Below, piece by piece: positions 48,656-58,974 of a stretch of DNA of 64,000 nucleotides. The position numbers were made by a program, and so were the translations under genes. The stretch comes from Pictodentalium vernedei (lineage: Eukaryota; Mollusca; Scaphopoda; Dentaliida; Dentaliidae). Location: contig CM062290.1 in NCBI GenBank assembly GCA_031216915.1, forward strand, positions 168,659,453 to 168,723,452. Direction: 5' to 3'. The notes under the pieces are model-generated. The model had not been told where the DNA came from and searched no databases. It worked only from the letters and a program-made list of their open reading frames with translations. How positions within the stretch are numbered: position 1 is the stretch's first letter; every line of letters starts with the position of its first letter.

Positions 48656-49193
48656 AAAAATTTTCAATCCCATAACTTGTATGCTATTTTGGTTATATTC
48701 ACTTCAAGGTATTAATATTGCGACTGAAAAATTGTATTCCAGTCAGCTACATAGTGGGAAAATTGGCACACACTTCTCATTATTCAAAATGTTGCATTCA
48801 ATTCTTAAGTGACTGTCTTCTACACTCGAAATCTATCGAAAAGCAACACAGAATGGGTCATGAAATAATGCAGATCAATGCAACATTGACAAATCATCCC
48901 CTGAGTGCCAGTAGGCACAGAGAACACATTGGAACTCAGGGGATGAACTGATAATAGATTTTAAAGGCAGTCCAAAGAGGTTTGGCATTCCAGAAAATCA
49001 AGAGGTGCAAAAAATTACCCTCCTAAATTTTTTCTAGGCATGCAGTAGATATGCAGCACTCCTGCACTCCTAAAGAATGCCAGGCCTGTCTATTTATCAG
49101 GCCAAAATAATAAAGCATCAAGGCATTTTTAAGAAATGATAAACTACATTTGAAAAGAAGAAAAGTTGTATTTCAGAGCAGAAGTTAAAAAAT
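48656..49193. other. unassigned sequence between DIRS copies
   Basis: AT-rich, with an inverted pair CATCCCCTGAGTGCCA and GGAACTCAGGGGATG near 48893-48945. No coding region is supported. Confidence 0.35.
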
Positions 49194-49457
49194 TTATAGT
49201 AATTTATATATTTTTTATACTTACCAATGACCCAGACTTAGCTTAACAAATTTTGCCCCCCAATCCCCAAAATTTGCATCTAAAACCAAAAGAAATCATG
49301 TCCTATAGGACCTCCATACTTTGCCCTTACTGCGCATGTGCAGTGTCAAGGACGTTCCGAAATTGGCGCCAATTATCATTCTTACTGGCAGTGCCTGGTC
49401 AGCGCTATGTACTCAGCGGGGAGGTAAGAGTTCCCAACTCCTGGGAGGGCCATCCCC

Positions 49458-49546
49458 GTCTGGGTCATTGGTAAGTATAAAAAATATATATATTACTATA
49501 AATTTTTTAACATTTTTATACTGTACCAATGACCCAGACTTAGCTG
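49458..49546. repeat. E5 internal complementary region
   Basis: Bases 49458-49511 complement the left end and 49512-49546 the right end, meeting at AAC/ATTTTTATACTG. Confidence 0.9.
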
Positions 49547-50060
49547 AATAGTAAAAAGGCTGGAGGGCCTAGGACATAGAGGAAAATCCAATAAGCTCAA
49601 CTATATAATATAGAGGCAACCCCTCAAGGAGAAAAGGAGTATTAGGCTTTACATGTATCTTTCTTATTTTATGTTAAATTAGAAAGATACAATACCCTTC
49701 ATAATTGAGCACAATAACATTCATGTTCTCTATTAACATCCAGTATAACCCTTTATACTAATTATTTTTAAAGTAAGCCAATAAATAAAGTTAGTCCAGA
49801 GAATTGAGACTCTTTATATTCTTTAAAAGTGTCCGAGGATTGTATATTAACGCCCGTTTGACACTTGACATATACAAATGCTTCACACCGAGCTACACTT
49901 TAAAAATATGACATGAATGAATTTTAACATTAATATTACACTTTAAAACCATCCCGGAAACGACTCAGAAATACTGACTTCGGAGGAGGCATTCCCTTGC
50001 TTTTCACTATAAAGCAGGTGACCTAAGGGAACACCCTCCCCCCCCCCCCTTCCCCTTGCC

Positions 50061-50078
50061 CTGGGTCAAATAGCCCAG
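50061..50078 (-). other. conserved stem-loop downstream of DIRS recombinase
   Basis: CTGGG and CCCAG arms (50061-50065, 50074-50078) lie just past the recombinase frame, beside a poly-C tract (poly-G in the RNA). E1 (4665-4682), E2 (14995-15012) and E6 (59868-59885) share it. E4 has an eight-pair version, TTCTGAGG and CCTCAGAA (41038-41045, 41053-41060), changed on both arms. Confidence 0.6.
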
Positions 50079-50146
50079 AGCGAAGAGGGCAGCCGGACGG
50101 AGTCACTGCCGGAACAGAAAAACTGCATAACTATAGTTGCAACTGT

Positions 50147-51595
50147 TTAGTGGACGACATTCTGAGCAACAGATAACGGACCTAAACAATGCAGGTCTCC
50201 AGAAATGGACTCAATATTTCTGAGATAAAAATTCGTGAATGTGGATGGCTGAGACCAATAAGCAGCCATCATTAAATCTGTAATAGCAATACTATTAGCG
50301 TAAGCCCAAGAAGTAGCAAGAGCTCTTACTTCATGAGCCGAAATCTTAAGCACAGACTGCTGAGAAGAAGATAAATTTTCATAAGCAGTACGGATAGTTA
50401 ATTGAATCCATCTAGCAATAGAATGGACCGAAATGTCCTTTCTATTAGGCATCAGAGACAGAAAGAAACGTTTTCGTCCCTTTCTGATAAACTGAGATTT
50501 CTGTTTATAGATACGTAACGCTCTAACAGGACAGAGTAAAGGCCTACGCCCGTCTGAAGACGGAAGAGCCTTAATAACAATAGGTTCCGGATATTTATTA
50601 GGAGCCTGATTCTTAGCTAAAAATCCCACATTAGTAGTGAAGGTGATAGTGTTCCCGACACTACGATAGTGAGAATCATCCACCGACAGTGCATGAAGCT
50701 CACTGACTCTTCTAGCAGAAGAGAAAGCTAAGAGAAAAGCTGTCTTATAAGACAAGAATTTGAAATCTACTGTTCCAAGAGGTTCAAATGGCTTTTCCTT
50801 CAGTTTAAGAAGAACCCAAGCTAAATTCCATTTAGGAATTAACCTAAGAGTTCTGGGTCTATTTATTGAGAAGTTTCTTACCAACTTAGATAAAGAGACA
50901 TTAGATCCAATTTGTAAACTATTATGATGTGCATAGGTATCAGATAACATAGACCTATAACCCTTAATAGTAACAGGCTGCAGTTTGATTTCGTCAAACA
51001 AGTATACTAGAAAGTTTGCAATGTCTGGTATAGAGGGATCAAAAATATCAACAGAATGATCCCTACACCAACGACGAAAAACCTTCCACTTAGCCGCATA
51101 GTTTAGCGAAGAGGAGGTCCTCCTACAGTTAGAAATCGCGTCCACTGCTCGTCCTGTAAAGTGCTTGCCATGCAAGAAGGACCGCACAATGGAAAAACGT
51201 AAAGGTTGAGACCTTGCGGGTTGTGATGGAGTTGACGCGATTTCCCCTGCGAAAGAAGATCCTCCCGTGGAGGAAGCTTTCGCGGTAGGTCCCACAACAG
51301 ACACCTGAGTAGATTTATCCACGGTCTCTGTGGAGACAGAGATGCTACCAACAGAATCTTGCATTGAGATTGTTTTATCTTTAGCAATACTTGCTGAATT
51401 AACGGCGCTGGAGGATACGCATATCCTATCATTCCGTCCCAAGGGATCGACAGAGCGTCTACTGCAAATGCTCTTGGATCCGGACACGGAGACACATACG
51501 TCTGCAACTGATTGAGATGTGTCGCAAATAAGTCTATCATTGGCCGTTCCCATTGGTAGTAAATCTGATTGAATACTTGTTTGTTGAGAGTCCAC
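50147..51595 (-). CDS. E5 tyrosine recombinase part
   Basis: A 482-residue frame. The first 120 or so residues are Ser-rich and overlap another frame. A SAM-like core-binding region spans about 150-240 (YAAKWKVFRRWC, TIKGYRSMLSDTYAHH). The catalytic domain follows, with the first Arg in SSARRVSELHAL (about 295), HEVRALATSW supplying His-x-x-Arg (about 421-424), and a Tyr in FTNFYLRN (about 457) as likely nucleophile. These fit the R-H-R-Y set of phage-type recombinases used by DIRS elements to insert a circular DNA copy. The frame sits between the RT-RNase H part and the 3' repeat. It belongs to a transposon fossil, not to a host gene. Confidence 0.88.
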   Translation of the reverse strand: MDSQQTSIQSDLLPMGTANDRLICDTSQSVADVCVSVSGSKSICSRRSVDPLGRNDRICVSSSAVNSASIAKDKTISMQDSVGSISVSTETVDKSTQVSVVGPTAKASSTGGSSFAGEIASTPSQPARSQPLRFSIVRSFLHGKHFTGRAVDAISNCRRTSSSLNYAAKWKVFRRWCRDHSVDIFDPSIPDIANFLVYLFDEIKLQPVTIKGYRSMLSDTYAHHNSLQIGSNVSLSKLVRNFSINRPRTLRLIPKWNLAWVLLKLKEKPFEPLGTVDFKFLSYKTAFLLAFSSARRVSELHALSVDDSHYRSVGNTITFTTNVGFLAKNQAPNKYPEPIVIKALPSSDGRRPLLCPVRALRIYKQKSQFIRKGRKRFFLSLMPNRKDISVHSIARWIQLTIRTAYENLSSSQQSVLKISAHEVRALATSWAYANSIAITDLMMAAYWSQPSTFTNFYLRNIESISGDLHCLGPLSVAQNVVH

Positions 51596-51615
51596 TCTGA
51601 CGGCAACAAGCGACC

Positions 51616-53259
51616 CTATCGTGAAAGGGAGTCTGCTAGTACATTCAGACGACCCGGTATATGACGGACCGAAAGAAGAACCTGATGTTCTAGAGCAAAC
51701 AGAAGGATTCTTTCTGTTAGATTGAACAATGGAATTGAATGAGTGCCTCCCTGATTCTGTATATACGCCACTACTGTCGTATTGTCAGATAGGATTTGGA
51801 CATGAGCATTGTGAATAATGTCCATCCAATGACGTAACGCAAGCCAAATTGACATCATTTCCTTGATGTTTATGTGCTTGCCCAGGAATTGCGGATCCCA
51901 AAGACCCTGGCATCTCGAATCCGTTGGGATCAATGATGCACCCCAACCTGTTTGACTGGCATCCGTCATAATGGTAAAACTCGGATCCCGCAACTGCAGC
52001 AGAACTCCCAGAGTTAACCACTGAATGTTTGCCCAAGTCTGAATCTCTCGTTTCACTTGATCTGACAAGAGAACGTCTATGTCGAGCGAATGAATTTTCA
52101 CACTCCAATTCTGAGTCAAGAAAATTTGGAGAGGACGCGTGCATAACCGCCCCATCGGAATGAGATCCGCAGCGGCTCCCCACAGACCTATCAGTCTCAT
52201 AAATTCTCTCGCTGTGACTTTGTCTGCGTGCAGACAATAGCGAGCGTAACAACCGACTAATTTCGCTCTGGTTAATGGCAGACGAACGAGATTGTTGTGC
52301 GTCTCGAAGCTCATTCCCAGATGTGTGAATGACTTGGACGGCACCTGATCCAACTTCTCCTCGTTTATTATAAAACCGAGACGTCGGAGCAATAGAAGTA
52401 GATTCTGCACATCGTTCTGAAGCGTTAACTCGTTGCCGTACCTCTGAAGAATGTCGTCCAGGTAGGCCGACGTTATCGCAGATGAATGAGCTCGGAAATA
52501 CATCATTACCGAGTTCATTACCCGAGTGAAAGCCCAGGGTGCTAGATTCAATCCGAAGCACATCGCCCGGAATTGATATACCACCCCTAGGACTGCGAAG
52601 CGTAGATACTTTCTGAATGTCGGATGTACCATGACGTGAAAGTACGCATCTTTGAGATCTATGCTTGTTGCATAATCGTTCACCCGAATACTCGCTCTGA
52701 CCGATCGAATCGTCTCCATATAAAACTTCGGAGCGACAATCAGCTTGTTTATCCAGCTCAAATCTATGACTGGACGGAACGAGCCGTCTGGTTTCGGAAC
52801 CAGAAACAGATGGCTGTAGAATCCCGGTGTCTCCTGGTTTTCTACGACCTCTACCGCGTTCTTCATTAAAAGAGACTGCGGATTGGACGGAAGTTGAGTC
52901 CATTTTGGACTTCGAGTTAATGGAGGCTTTCGTTTGAAGGATATCTTTAGACCTTCTGAAATCACCCCTCTCACCCAAGGGTCGTCCGTAATCGACGCCC
53001 ACTCTTGTGAAAAACTCGACAACCTTCCGCCAACCGGTACGCGATAGAGGTTGAAGCCATCACCTCCTGGACCTGCGAGGCCTGCGGTAGGAGAAACCAC
53101 ATCCTCCACAACCCGCACCTCGTCCCGTCGACCTCGGGGCATCTGACCAGTTGTCCCGGCCCAAAGGACGTCCCGAACGTGAGTCGCTACCTTGACGGTC
53201 TCTTGAATAAGACCAAGAGGACGCACCGGAACCTCTATAGGAACCTCTCTTGGGTGCAT
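51616..53259 (-). CDS. E5 reverse transcriptase-RNase H part
   Basis: A 547-residue frame. RT motifs: FLVPKPDGSFRPVIDLSWIN (about 152-171), SIDLKDAYFHV (about 199-209), FGLNLAPWAFTRVMN (about 235-249) and the active-site YLDD (266-269). RNase H: TDASQTGWG (about 432), EMMSIWLALRHW with Glu (about 467), SDNTTVVAYIQNQGGT with Asp (about 492), and IPGRLNVLADSLSR at the end. The spacing is that of DIRS-group polymerases. The N-terminal 100 residues overlap the gag-derived C-terminal frame at 53060-53674, an overlap common in this family. A further conserved DIRS domain lies beyond it. Confidence 0.9.
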   Translation of the reverse strand: MHPREVPIEVPVRPLGLIQETVKVATHVRDVLWAGTTGQMPRGRRDEVRVVEDVVSPTAGLAGPGGDGFNLYRVPVGGRLSSFSQEWASITDDPWVRGVISEGLKISFKRKPPLTRSPKWTQLPSNPQSLLMKNAVEVVENQETPGFYSHLFLVPKPDGSFRPVIDLSWINKLIVAPKFYMETIRSVRASIRVNDYATSIDLKDAYFHVMVHPTFRKYLRFAVLGVVYQFRAMCFGLNLAPWAFTRVMNSVMMYFRAHSSAITSAYLDDILQRYGNELTLQNDVQNLLLLLRRLGFIINEEKLDQVPSKSFTHLGMSFETHNNLVRLPLTRAKLVGCYARYCLHADKVTAREFMRLIGLWGAAADLIPMGRLCTRPLQIFLTQNWSVKIHSLDIDVLLSDQVKREIQTWANIQWLTLGVLLQLRDPSFTIMTDASQTGWGASLIPTDSRCQGLWDPQFLGKHINIKEMMSIWLALRHWMDIIHNAHVQILSDNTTVVAYIQNQGGTHSIPLFNLTERILLFALEHQVLLSVRHIPGRLNVLADSLSR

Positions 53260-53674
53260 TAGACCCAGAAGTGCCTGTCTTACTCTTATCTGCCGTGTCC
53301 GACTTCTTAGAAGCAGATTTGAACAGCAGAGAATCCGAAGCTTTCTTTGTAATTTTATCGTAAATTGCAGAAAGCTTGCCGTCGAAGAGAAGTTCTCCAG
53401 AGACCAAAGCGACTCTGAGAGAGTTCTTCACCTTAGTATCCACGAGTGTGGATGTAGCTAGGGCTGCGTCACGTCTAACCAACTCCAGGTTTGCCACTGA
53501 AAGGGCGGAGTTACACGTGGAATAAGCTACTGCCCTTGAAAGAAGTCTTAAAGAGGATTGTATATCCTGAAATTCTTTCCCTTGAAGACGCAGTGATAAT
53601 GCCTTAGTAAGGTGATCTGCATAAGATAAGGCATCTAAACTGGCTCTGTTAGACGAAATAGTTGTTTCCAACAC
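53060..53674 (-). CDS. E5 gag-derived C-terminal part
   Basis: About 200 residues: a helical region (LRLLSRAVAYSTCNSALSVA, then LVRRDAALATSTLVD), then a low-complexity basic tail rich in Ser, Gly and Arg (RGSYRGSGASSWSYSRDR to RRPRRSRR) that could bind nucleic acid. Relatives of the helical part are the best conserved segments in E1, E2, E4 and E6. It overlaps the RT frame. Confidence 0.7.
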   Translation of the reverse strand: MLETTISSNRASLDALSYADHLTKALSLRLQGKEFQDIQSSLRLLSRAVAYSTCNSALSVANLELVRRDAALATSTLVDTKVKNSLRVALVSGELLFDGKLSAIYDKITKKASDSLLFKSASKKSDTADKSKTGTSGSNAPKRGSYRGSGASSWSYSRDRQGSDSRSGRPLGRDNWSDAPRSTGRGAGCGGCGFSYRRPRRSRR

Positions 53675-55161
53675 CGCGGTTGGAATAGACGCCGACGACG
53701 TAATGATAATTCTAAGTCTTCCACCTCGTCGTCCATACGCAGAGGAATTCTCGGGATACCCTGTCCTGCCATATCGAATTTATTCCTTGCATTAATGAAA
53801 GGCAGGTTGAGAGTATTGGCGGACAAGAAACCTGCTTTTCCCGTTTTGGAAGCAAGTTTGAATATAGCGTCGTTCAATAATTCAAATGTTCTTGCAACAT
53901 TATTGGACTGAGACGGAAACTCGGGAGCGATGTCCCTGAACCGCTCAAAGAAATCAGAGTCCAATGACGCTATAATTCTCTTGTCCGGAACCGCAGCAGT
54001 CTGGCCCGACGGAACAACTTGAGGGAGAAAGTGCCGGATGAAGTCCACGGCAGCTTTATGTTGTTCCGAAAGGGATAGCTCCAAGTCATCCGTATCCCTT
54101 TCACCATCCGGTCGGACCTCATGATGCTCCCGGTCGTCCGTCCCCGATGCTTCGGCGGAGCGTACCGACCCAGCGCAGTCGGATAATTCCCGATCCGACA
54201 CCGTTTCTGTCGGTTGCTGGGATGCTGCGATAAGTTGTGCTATTTGCACAAGTACGTCCGACATCGAGGCCTGCGGAGGCGCAGTCTTTCGCTGCTTCGC
54301 CGAGGGCAGCTCCGCATCTGATGACTCCCGCATACTCTTCCTATGCGACTGTCCGGAGTCCATCGGCCTCGTGTCCCTGGCTACCGGATGGTGTGACCTG
54401 GTCGCCGAAGAATCCCTGATCGGCGAAGCTGGTAAAATATCGGCGGTCATGTAGCCAAGGTGCGGTCGTGTGCGCTGATGAGAGGAAGAAGCCTGAGCAG
54501 TCTCCGCAGACTGCCTATACAACGGAGCGTCCCGGGCGACGGACGTGTGCTCCGCTTGCGACACATTTTGTACCACAACATCTGGTCCCAGATGTTGTTG
54601 TACGAGAGAGGGGCCTCTCTCGCTCGCGGCCCGGCTGGGCCTGGACGAGCTAGGAACCGGACTCGAAGGCTTCCTCCGATCTCTCCTACTATCCGCCATC
54701 ACTGGGTGTGCACGTTGAATGTTTATAGTGCTCGCATCACCCAACATTTCCTCCTGGACCACATCGGACGAACCCGGCTGCCGAACCATTCGGTGAATGG
54801 ACGCTACACCAGGCGAGCTAGCGGACGACATTTGTTTAATCTCCATGAGCACTTTTGCCGCTAGCTCTGTATTCATTTGTGACGACGGAAGCGCACTTGC
54901 GGAAGATAACATGGAAACATCACCCTGTTCTTGTTCCTCTGAAATAGAAACTGATAGAGTAGAGTGACCCTGCGGAGAAAGAGCCGGCATAGCCCTTTCT
55001 CCACTAACAACATATCGTGACACACGTTTCCAATGTTTGTCATCCCAATATTGACATATAGAACAGGGATTAGTGCGAGAACACTGACTACAATTAATGC
55101 AATGATCATGAAAGACAGAGGAAGATTTCTTCCTATTACAATTTGAACAATATCCTTTCAT
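53635..55161 (-). CDS. E5 gag-derived N-terminal part with cysteine cluster
   Basis: A 508-residue frame. Residues 5-36 hold CxxC-x12-CxxCxxC-x5-CxxC (YCSNC, then HCINCSQC and PCSIC), a likely zinc-binding fold at the extreme N-terminus. A long Ser/Pro/Arg-rich disordered region (about 60-330) follows, then a predicted helical region (LSEQHKAAVDFIRHFLP, FFERFRDIAPEFPSQ) that may be the assembly domain. Position 5' of RT marks it as the gag-like protein. The function of the cysteine cluster is inference; no retroviral CCHC knuckle is seen. Confidence 0.7.
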   Translation of the reverse strand: MKGYCSNCNRKKSSSVFHDHCINCSQCSRTNPCSICQYWDDKHWKRVSRYVVSGERAMPALSPQGHSTLSVSISEEQEQGDVSMLSSASALPSSQMNTELAAKVLMEIKQMSSASSPGVASIHRMVRQPGSSDVVQEEMLGDASTINIQRAHPVMADSRRDRRKPSSPVPSSSRPSRAASERGPSLVQQHLGPDVVVQNVSQAEHTSVARDAPLYRQSAETAQASSSHQRTRPHLGYMTADILPASPIRDSSATRSHHPVARDTRPMDSGQSHRKSMRESSDAELPSAKQRKTAPPQASMSDVLVQIAQLIAASQQPTETVSDRELSDCAGSVRSAEASGTDDREHHEVRPDGERDTDDLELSLSEQHKAAVDFIRHFLPQVVPSGQTAAVPDKRIIASLDSDFFERFRDIAPEFPSQSNNVARTFELLNDAIFKLASKTGKAGFLSANTLNLPFINARNKFDMAGQGIPRIPLRMDDEVEDLELSLRRRRLFQPRCWKQLFRLTEPV

Positions 55162-56336
55162 TGTGAAAAGTCAACAACAAGTCCTAGTTACTCGCACAAA
55201 CCCCTAACACAAAGATACATAATAACACGATCCATTAATAATGAAAAAACAATTGAAAATCAAAATAATTTTTGAAAAATATTTTTTCAGCGAAGCCCAA
55301 GTTTCTGAAAAGTAACGTTGAGCCCCAATGGATCCGATGGCTAAGTGTGGTCAAAAATTTAAAATTTATATTAAATAATTAATGCAACACTTACGGATAA
55401 TAAAAATGTATCTTATAGTGAGATAAACTACTCCAAAGGCAAACAGCCCCCCTCAAAAGAGACTGTTGCCAATGTAAACAAACAGTGTAAAAATACCAGA
55501 AAACATGACTCCAGGCACTGACAAAACTGGCCCGAAATCAGTCATCAAAATTACACTCTATCTGATGCAAGACAGAGACTCCCAGCGGAGAATCTGCAGA
55601 ACATCAGATGGAAGATGCAGAACACAACGTTTATACACCCATGGGTGAAAACGTAACTATGGGGAAAATAACAGAAAACATTCTGTAACCAGGCTAACTC
55701 TCCCAAGAGAATTTAGAAATGATCTTTCTCAAAAATATGCCAAAAGCATGGGAGAATAGCAAGGGGGGACTTAGAAGACCAGGGGAGAGGAAACACTGAA
55801 TAAGCAGTGCAACTTTATAGCAAGAATGACAACAAGAGGCCCATGCCTCGAAAATAGGCAACTTAACATAATTTCATAAAAAATTTTAAGTACAGCCCTG
55901 ATTATTTTTTGTCACTCCTTTTTCCTCTCCTCCTTCTATATCCTCCTTAGAATCACCATTTCTCCAATAATTACGTGTCTGGCATCCTTTAAACTGAGAT
56001 TTACAAGCACAAAGATCAGTGAGATGTTGACTGATGAAGGGTCAAACAGAGAATGATAATTGGCGCCAATTTCGGAACGTCCTTGACACTGCACATGCGC
56101 AATAAGGGCAAAGTATGGAGGTCCTACAGGACATGATTTCTTTTGGTTTTAGATGCAAATTTTGGGGATTGGGGGACAAAATTTGTGTTTGGCCCTGGAT
56201 TTTTAGAGTTAGCACCAGCTAAGTCTGGGTCATTGGTACAGTATAAAAATATCTGTACTGTTAGATCATGGAATAAAAGACAAATCATCTATAGAAAACT
56301 ATCAAGGGCTGAAATTTTTTTTTCAACCCTTCACAC

Positions 56337-56500
56337 AAGGTAACGGCCAAATCCGGCCAGCTTTATTTTAAAAAATCACCATTCAATTTTCATTTTTTTA
56401 CTAAAAAATGGCTATGATTTGGAGAGAAAAAAATGATAATATTTAGTTGTTCAAGAATTTTGTTTGCAAGTGTCATCTTCCTTTCATATCAGGTAAAGTG
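56337..56500. mobile_element. TTAA-type MITE, copy 3 (decayed)
   Basis: Left end CCCTTCACACAAGGTAACGG, right end AGGTAAAGTG before TTAA (56501-56504). The left target is altered (TCAA). GGTAACGGCCAAATCCGGCC matches the right arm of copy 1 in reverse complement. Confidence 0.6.
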
Positions 56501-56504
56501 TTAA

Positions 56505-56786
56505 AGTTATTTGTCAGGCAGACAGAGACATAGAATTTGCAGTTAATTGTGGTTACAATGTTGTAAGCTGCAAGTTTAGTTGAAATATGATTACATTTGT
56601 TCAAGTTATTGCATTCACAATATCATTATTAAACAAACACCAAGTTCCAATAAAAAGTGGTATAACTTCTAACACCAAATATTAATATTTTTCTTTTAAT
56701 TTATTAATATTAACTATTTTTGTAATATTTTTCTCAGAAAAGAGTGTTTGGTATATATTTGATGTAATGGTTCTTATCATCTGTGT
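56505..56786. other. unassigned AT-rich sequence
   Basis: Nothing is recognised. Confidence 0.3.
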
Positions 56787-56930
56787 ATGGCAACATGGTG
56801 CCTCACTGGTTAGTGCATTGGACTTCAGATCGAACGGTAGTAAGTTCGATCCTGCCCATATTTCTGCAATGCATTCATGGGCAAGACACCTTATCTCAAT
56901 TCAGCAGGGGACAATGCCTAAAAAAGTTAA
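56787..56930 (+). repeat. diverged tRNA-derived SINE
   Basis: A box A-like CTGGTTAGTGCATTGG, then a box B-like AAGTTCGATCC 34 bases on, then ATGGGCAAGACACCTTATC matching the body of the SINE at 34301-34669. No 5' acceptor stem is seen, so this is not a functional tRNA gene. Confidence 0.6.
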
Positions 56931-57000
56931 AAATCTGTTTCTCTGGCTCTTCCGTATGGTCGTTTTGGCTTCTGCACTCTCTATTTATAATCATTGCAAA

Positions 57001-57444
57001 CTAAAATGAAAGTGTCAATGACACTGTAGCTCAACTTGACAAACTTGAAATTGGTAAGTTATAAGTGAAATGGCAAAATTGAAGATCATTGGCACCAATG
57101 TTATTTGGTGAAATTTCAAAATAACAGCATTGTGTGTGAAGCAACGTCAGAGTAATCCATGCATTTTTAAATGTCAACTGTAACACTGGCTAAAGGAAGA
57201 ATGTTGATACACAAATACAGGATGTTCAGAGGTTGTTATTGTAAATGGCAACTTTTTTCACAGAAATGGATGCTAATCAATAGCTCTTATCTAAAGGTCT
57301 CGCCTAATCAGCACACCAAGTTCAAAAACAATCCTATGATAAATGCAGCCTGTAGGCCATGACAAAGAAAAATGTTGATGCACAAATGCAATAAATTCAA
57401 AGATTGTTGCTAACACAACAGTTTTTGATGGAAATGAAAAGAAA
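57001..57444. repeat. tandem-repeat element S, second locus
   Basis: Aligns with 12892-13330 (AATGAAAGTGTCAATGACAC, GTAATCCATGCATTTTTAAATG, GATGCACAAATGCAATAAAT) and ends at GAAAAGAAA, where DIRS E7 begins. Confidence 0.8.
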
Positions 57445-58215
57445 ATGAAAAAATTCAAAGTATTTTATATATTTTTTTATACTTACAAATGGCCCAGACT
57501 TAGCTGGTGCTAACTCAAAATTATCTAGGGCCAAACACAAATTTTGCTCCCCAATCCCCAAAATTTGCATGCAAAAACGAAAATTAGAAGGCCTATCTGG
57601 CCCTCCATACATTTACTCTCCGCACATGCGCAGACGCCAGGAAGTCACCGGAACTGGCGCCAACATCATTCTTTGTAAAAAAGATTATTATATAGTAATT
57701 CAGCAGGGAGGTATGAGTGCCCAGTACTGCCCACTCATGGGAGGCCCATCTCCGTCTGGGCCATTGGTAAGTATAAAAAATATATAAATTACTTTAAATT
57801 TTTTCATATTTTTATACTATAAACCAATGGCTCAGACTTAGCTGAATCGTGAAAAGGTGGAGGACCTAGAACTTCCGAAATAGTAGATCAACATAGATCA
57901 AACCCTTCAATCCATGAAGGAATTTAGAATAATTAGGATTTACATGTATGTCTCTCTATACCATAATAGAGGAGACATATCCTAATATGGATCCCAATTT
58001 ATGTAAATCCTAAATCTGAGCATGAAACCATGCTAATTAGGATGTAACAATTTCCCAATTTTTAAGACTAGTCTGGACTAAGCCTCAAAAATTAGGATTG
58101 CATATTTGAGAATGAAAGAAAATTGTCCACAAACCTATGCCATACAATAACACAACGGCTGTATGCAGAATATAATTTTGGATAAAACAGCTTCTTTCAT
58201 AGTTACATACCCATT
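57445..58215 (-). mobile_element. DIRS-type fragment E7 (broken)
   Basis: Left repeat beginning ATGAAAAAATTCAAAG, GGCCCAGACTTAGC block, internal complementary region 57754-57844, and some sequence matching the 3' noncoding part of E5. No coding part is recognised. The right limit is uncertain. Old. Confidence 0.75.
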
Positions 58216-58974
58216 AAGCCAGAGAAGGGGGTGAAAATGACCCCCCCTCCTTTTTTAACATATCTTCAAAAGAAAGAGGAAAGAGCTCTGGAATCAATAA
58301 AAGCGGTACCAAAAAACAATATAAATAACTAGAGGAAGCGATTGTACCTTCGGAACAATACACAGGATTTTCCTTAGTGGTTTTAGTAACTGTTCTATTC
58401 AGCAAGTTCTTAGGGAGCTCGATACCAAATAAAAATTTGAATTTTTCTCGGTTTCGTGAAATGTTTTGGCAGAAAGGTGTTAACCAACTACCATTTTGTG
58501 CCCTTGATTATAAGAGAAATGTATTACAGTCATTCCTGTGAAAAGTTCAAGTCAATCGCCCCTTCCAGTCCAAAGATATCGGCTCTCGCATATTTGGGCG
58601 TTTTTGGGCGGTTTTGGCTGGAAAAACATTTTCCGCAATATGCAGATAGTTTTATTTATGAGAACTAATGAATCTAGACATAATAAAGTAACAAAAATAC
58701 AAGAAATATTTTTTCAATTTTTGGTCACAGTGTCCTGAAGCCATGTTTGACTACTAGCATAAGCCAAACGAAGAACAACTCCAATTCCAAAAGACGACAA
58801 CTGTTCATGTACACTGTGAATTCAAGATTTCTAACCTTAGAAGCTTTCAAATCATCCCCGTTGTTGAGTACTTTGACGGCAAAGTAGCCCGGTCGTAACA
58901 AAAATTTCAGACTTTTGGTCGAAAATTTCTAAGTCCAAACCGAAATTTTTTTCTGGTGCAAAAACTTAAAAAAT
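58216..58974. other. mosaic of old repeats, one coding-like stretch
   Basis: 58390-58720 resembles the GATACCAAATAAAAATT block of the Helentron-like family. On the minus strand, about 58737-58935 reads open with LLRPGYFAVKVLNNGDDLK, and AAG is followed by GTTAGA, a possible donor, but I do not recognise it and see no firm acceptor. Confidence 0.3.

Larger units (their letters stand above)
49194..56250 (-). mobile_element. DIRS-type retroelement E5, best preserved copy
   Basis: A 7.06 kb fossil with every expected part: left repeat 49194-49384, internal complementary region 49458-49546, stem-loop 50061-50078, tyrosine recombinase, RT with RNase H, gag-derived frames, and right repeat 56050-56250. 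The coding order 5' to 3' on the minus strand is gag, RT-RNase H, recombinase. It looks nearly whole, with perhaps one to three breaks. No integrase, protease or direct LTRs are present, as expected for DIRS. The left repeat is a little shorter than the right. Flanks are CAGAA before GTT and ATCTGTACTG after, without duplication. Confidence 0.93.

Noticed and set aside
49194-56250. LTR retrovirus or Polinton
   Set aside because: Terminal repeats are inverted, no integrase, protease, envelope or capsid genes are seen, and the recombinase is of tyrosine type.
56787-56860. Possible tRNA gene
   Set aside because: Boxes A and B are present but there is no acceptor stem, and the downstream sequence matches a SINE body.
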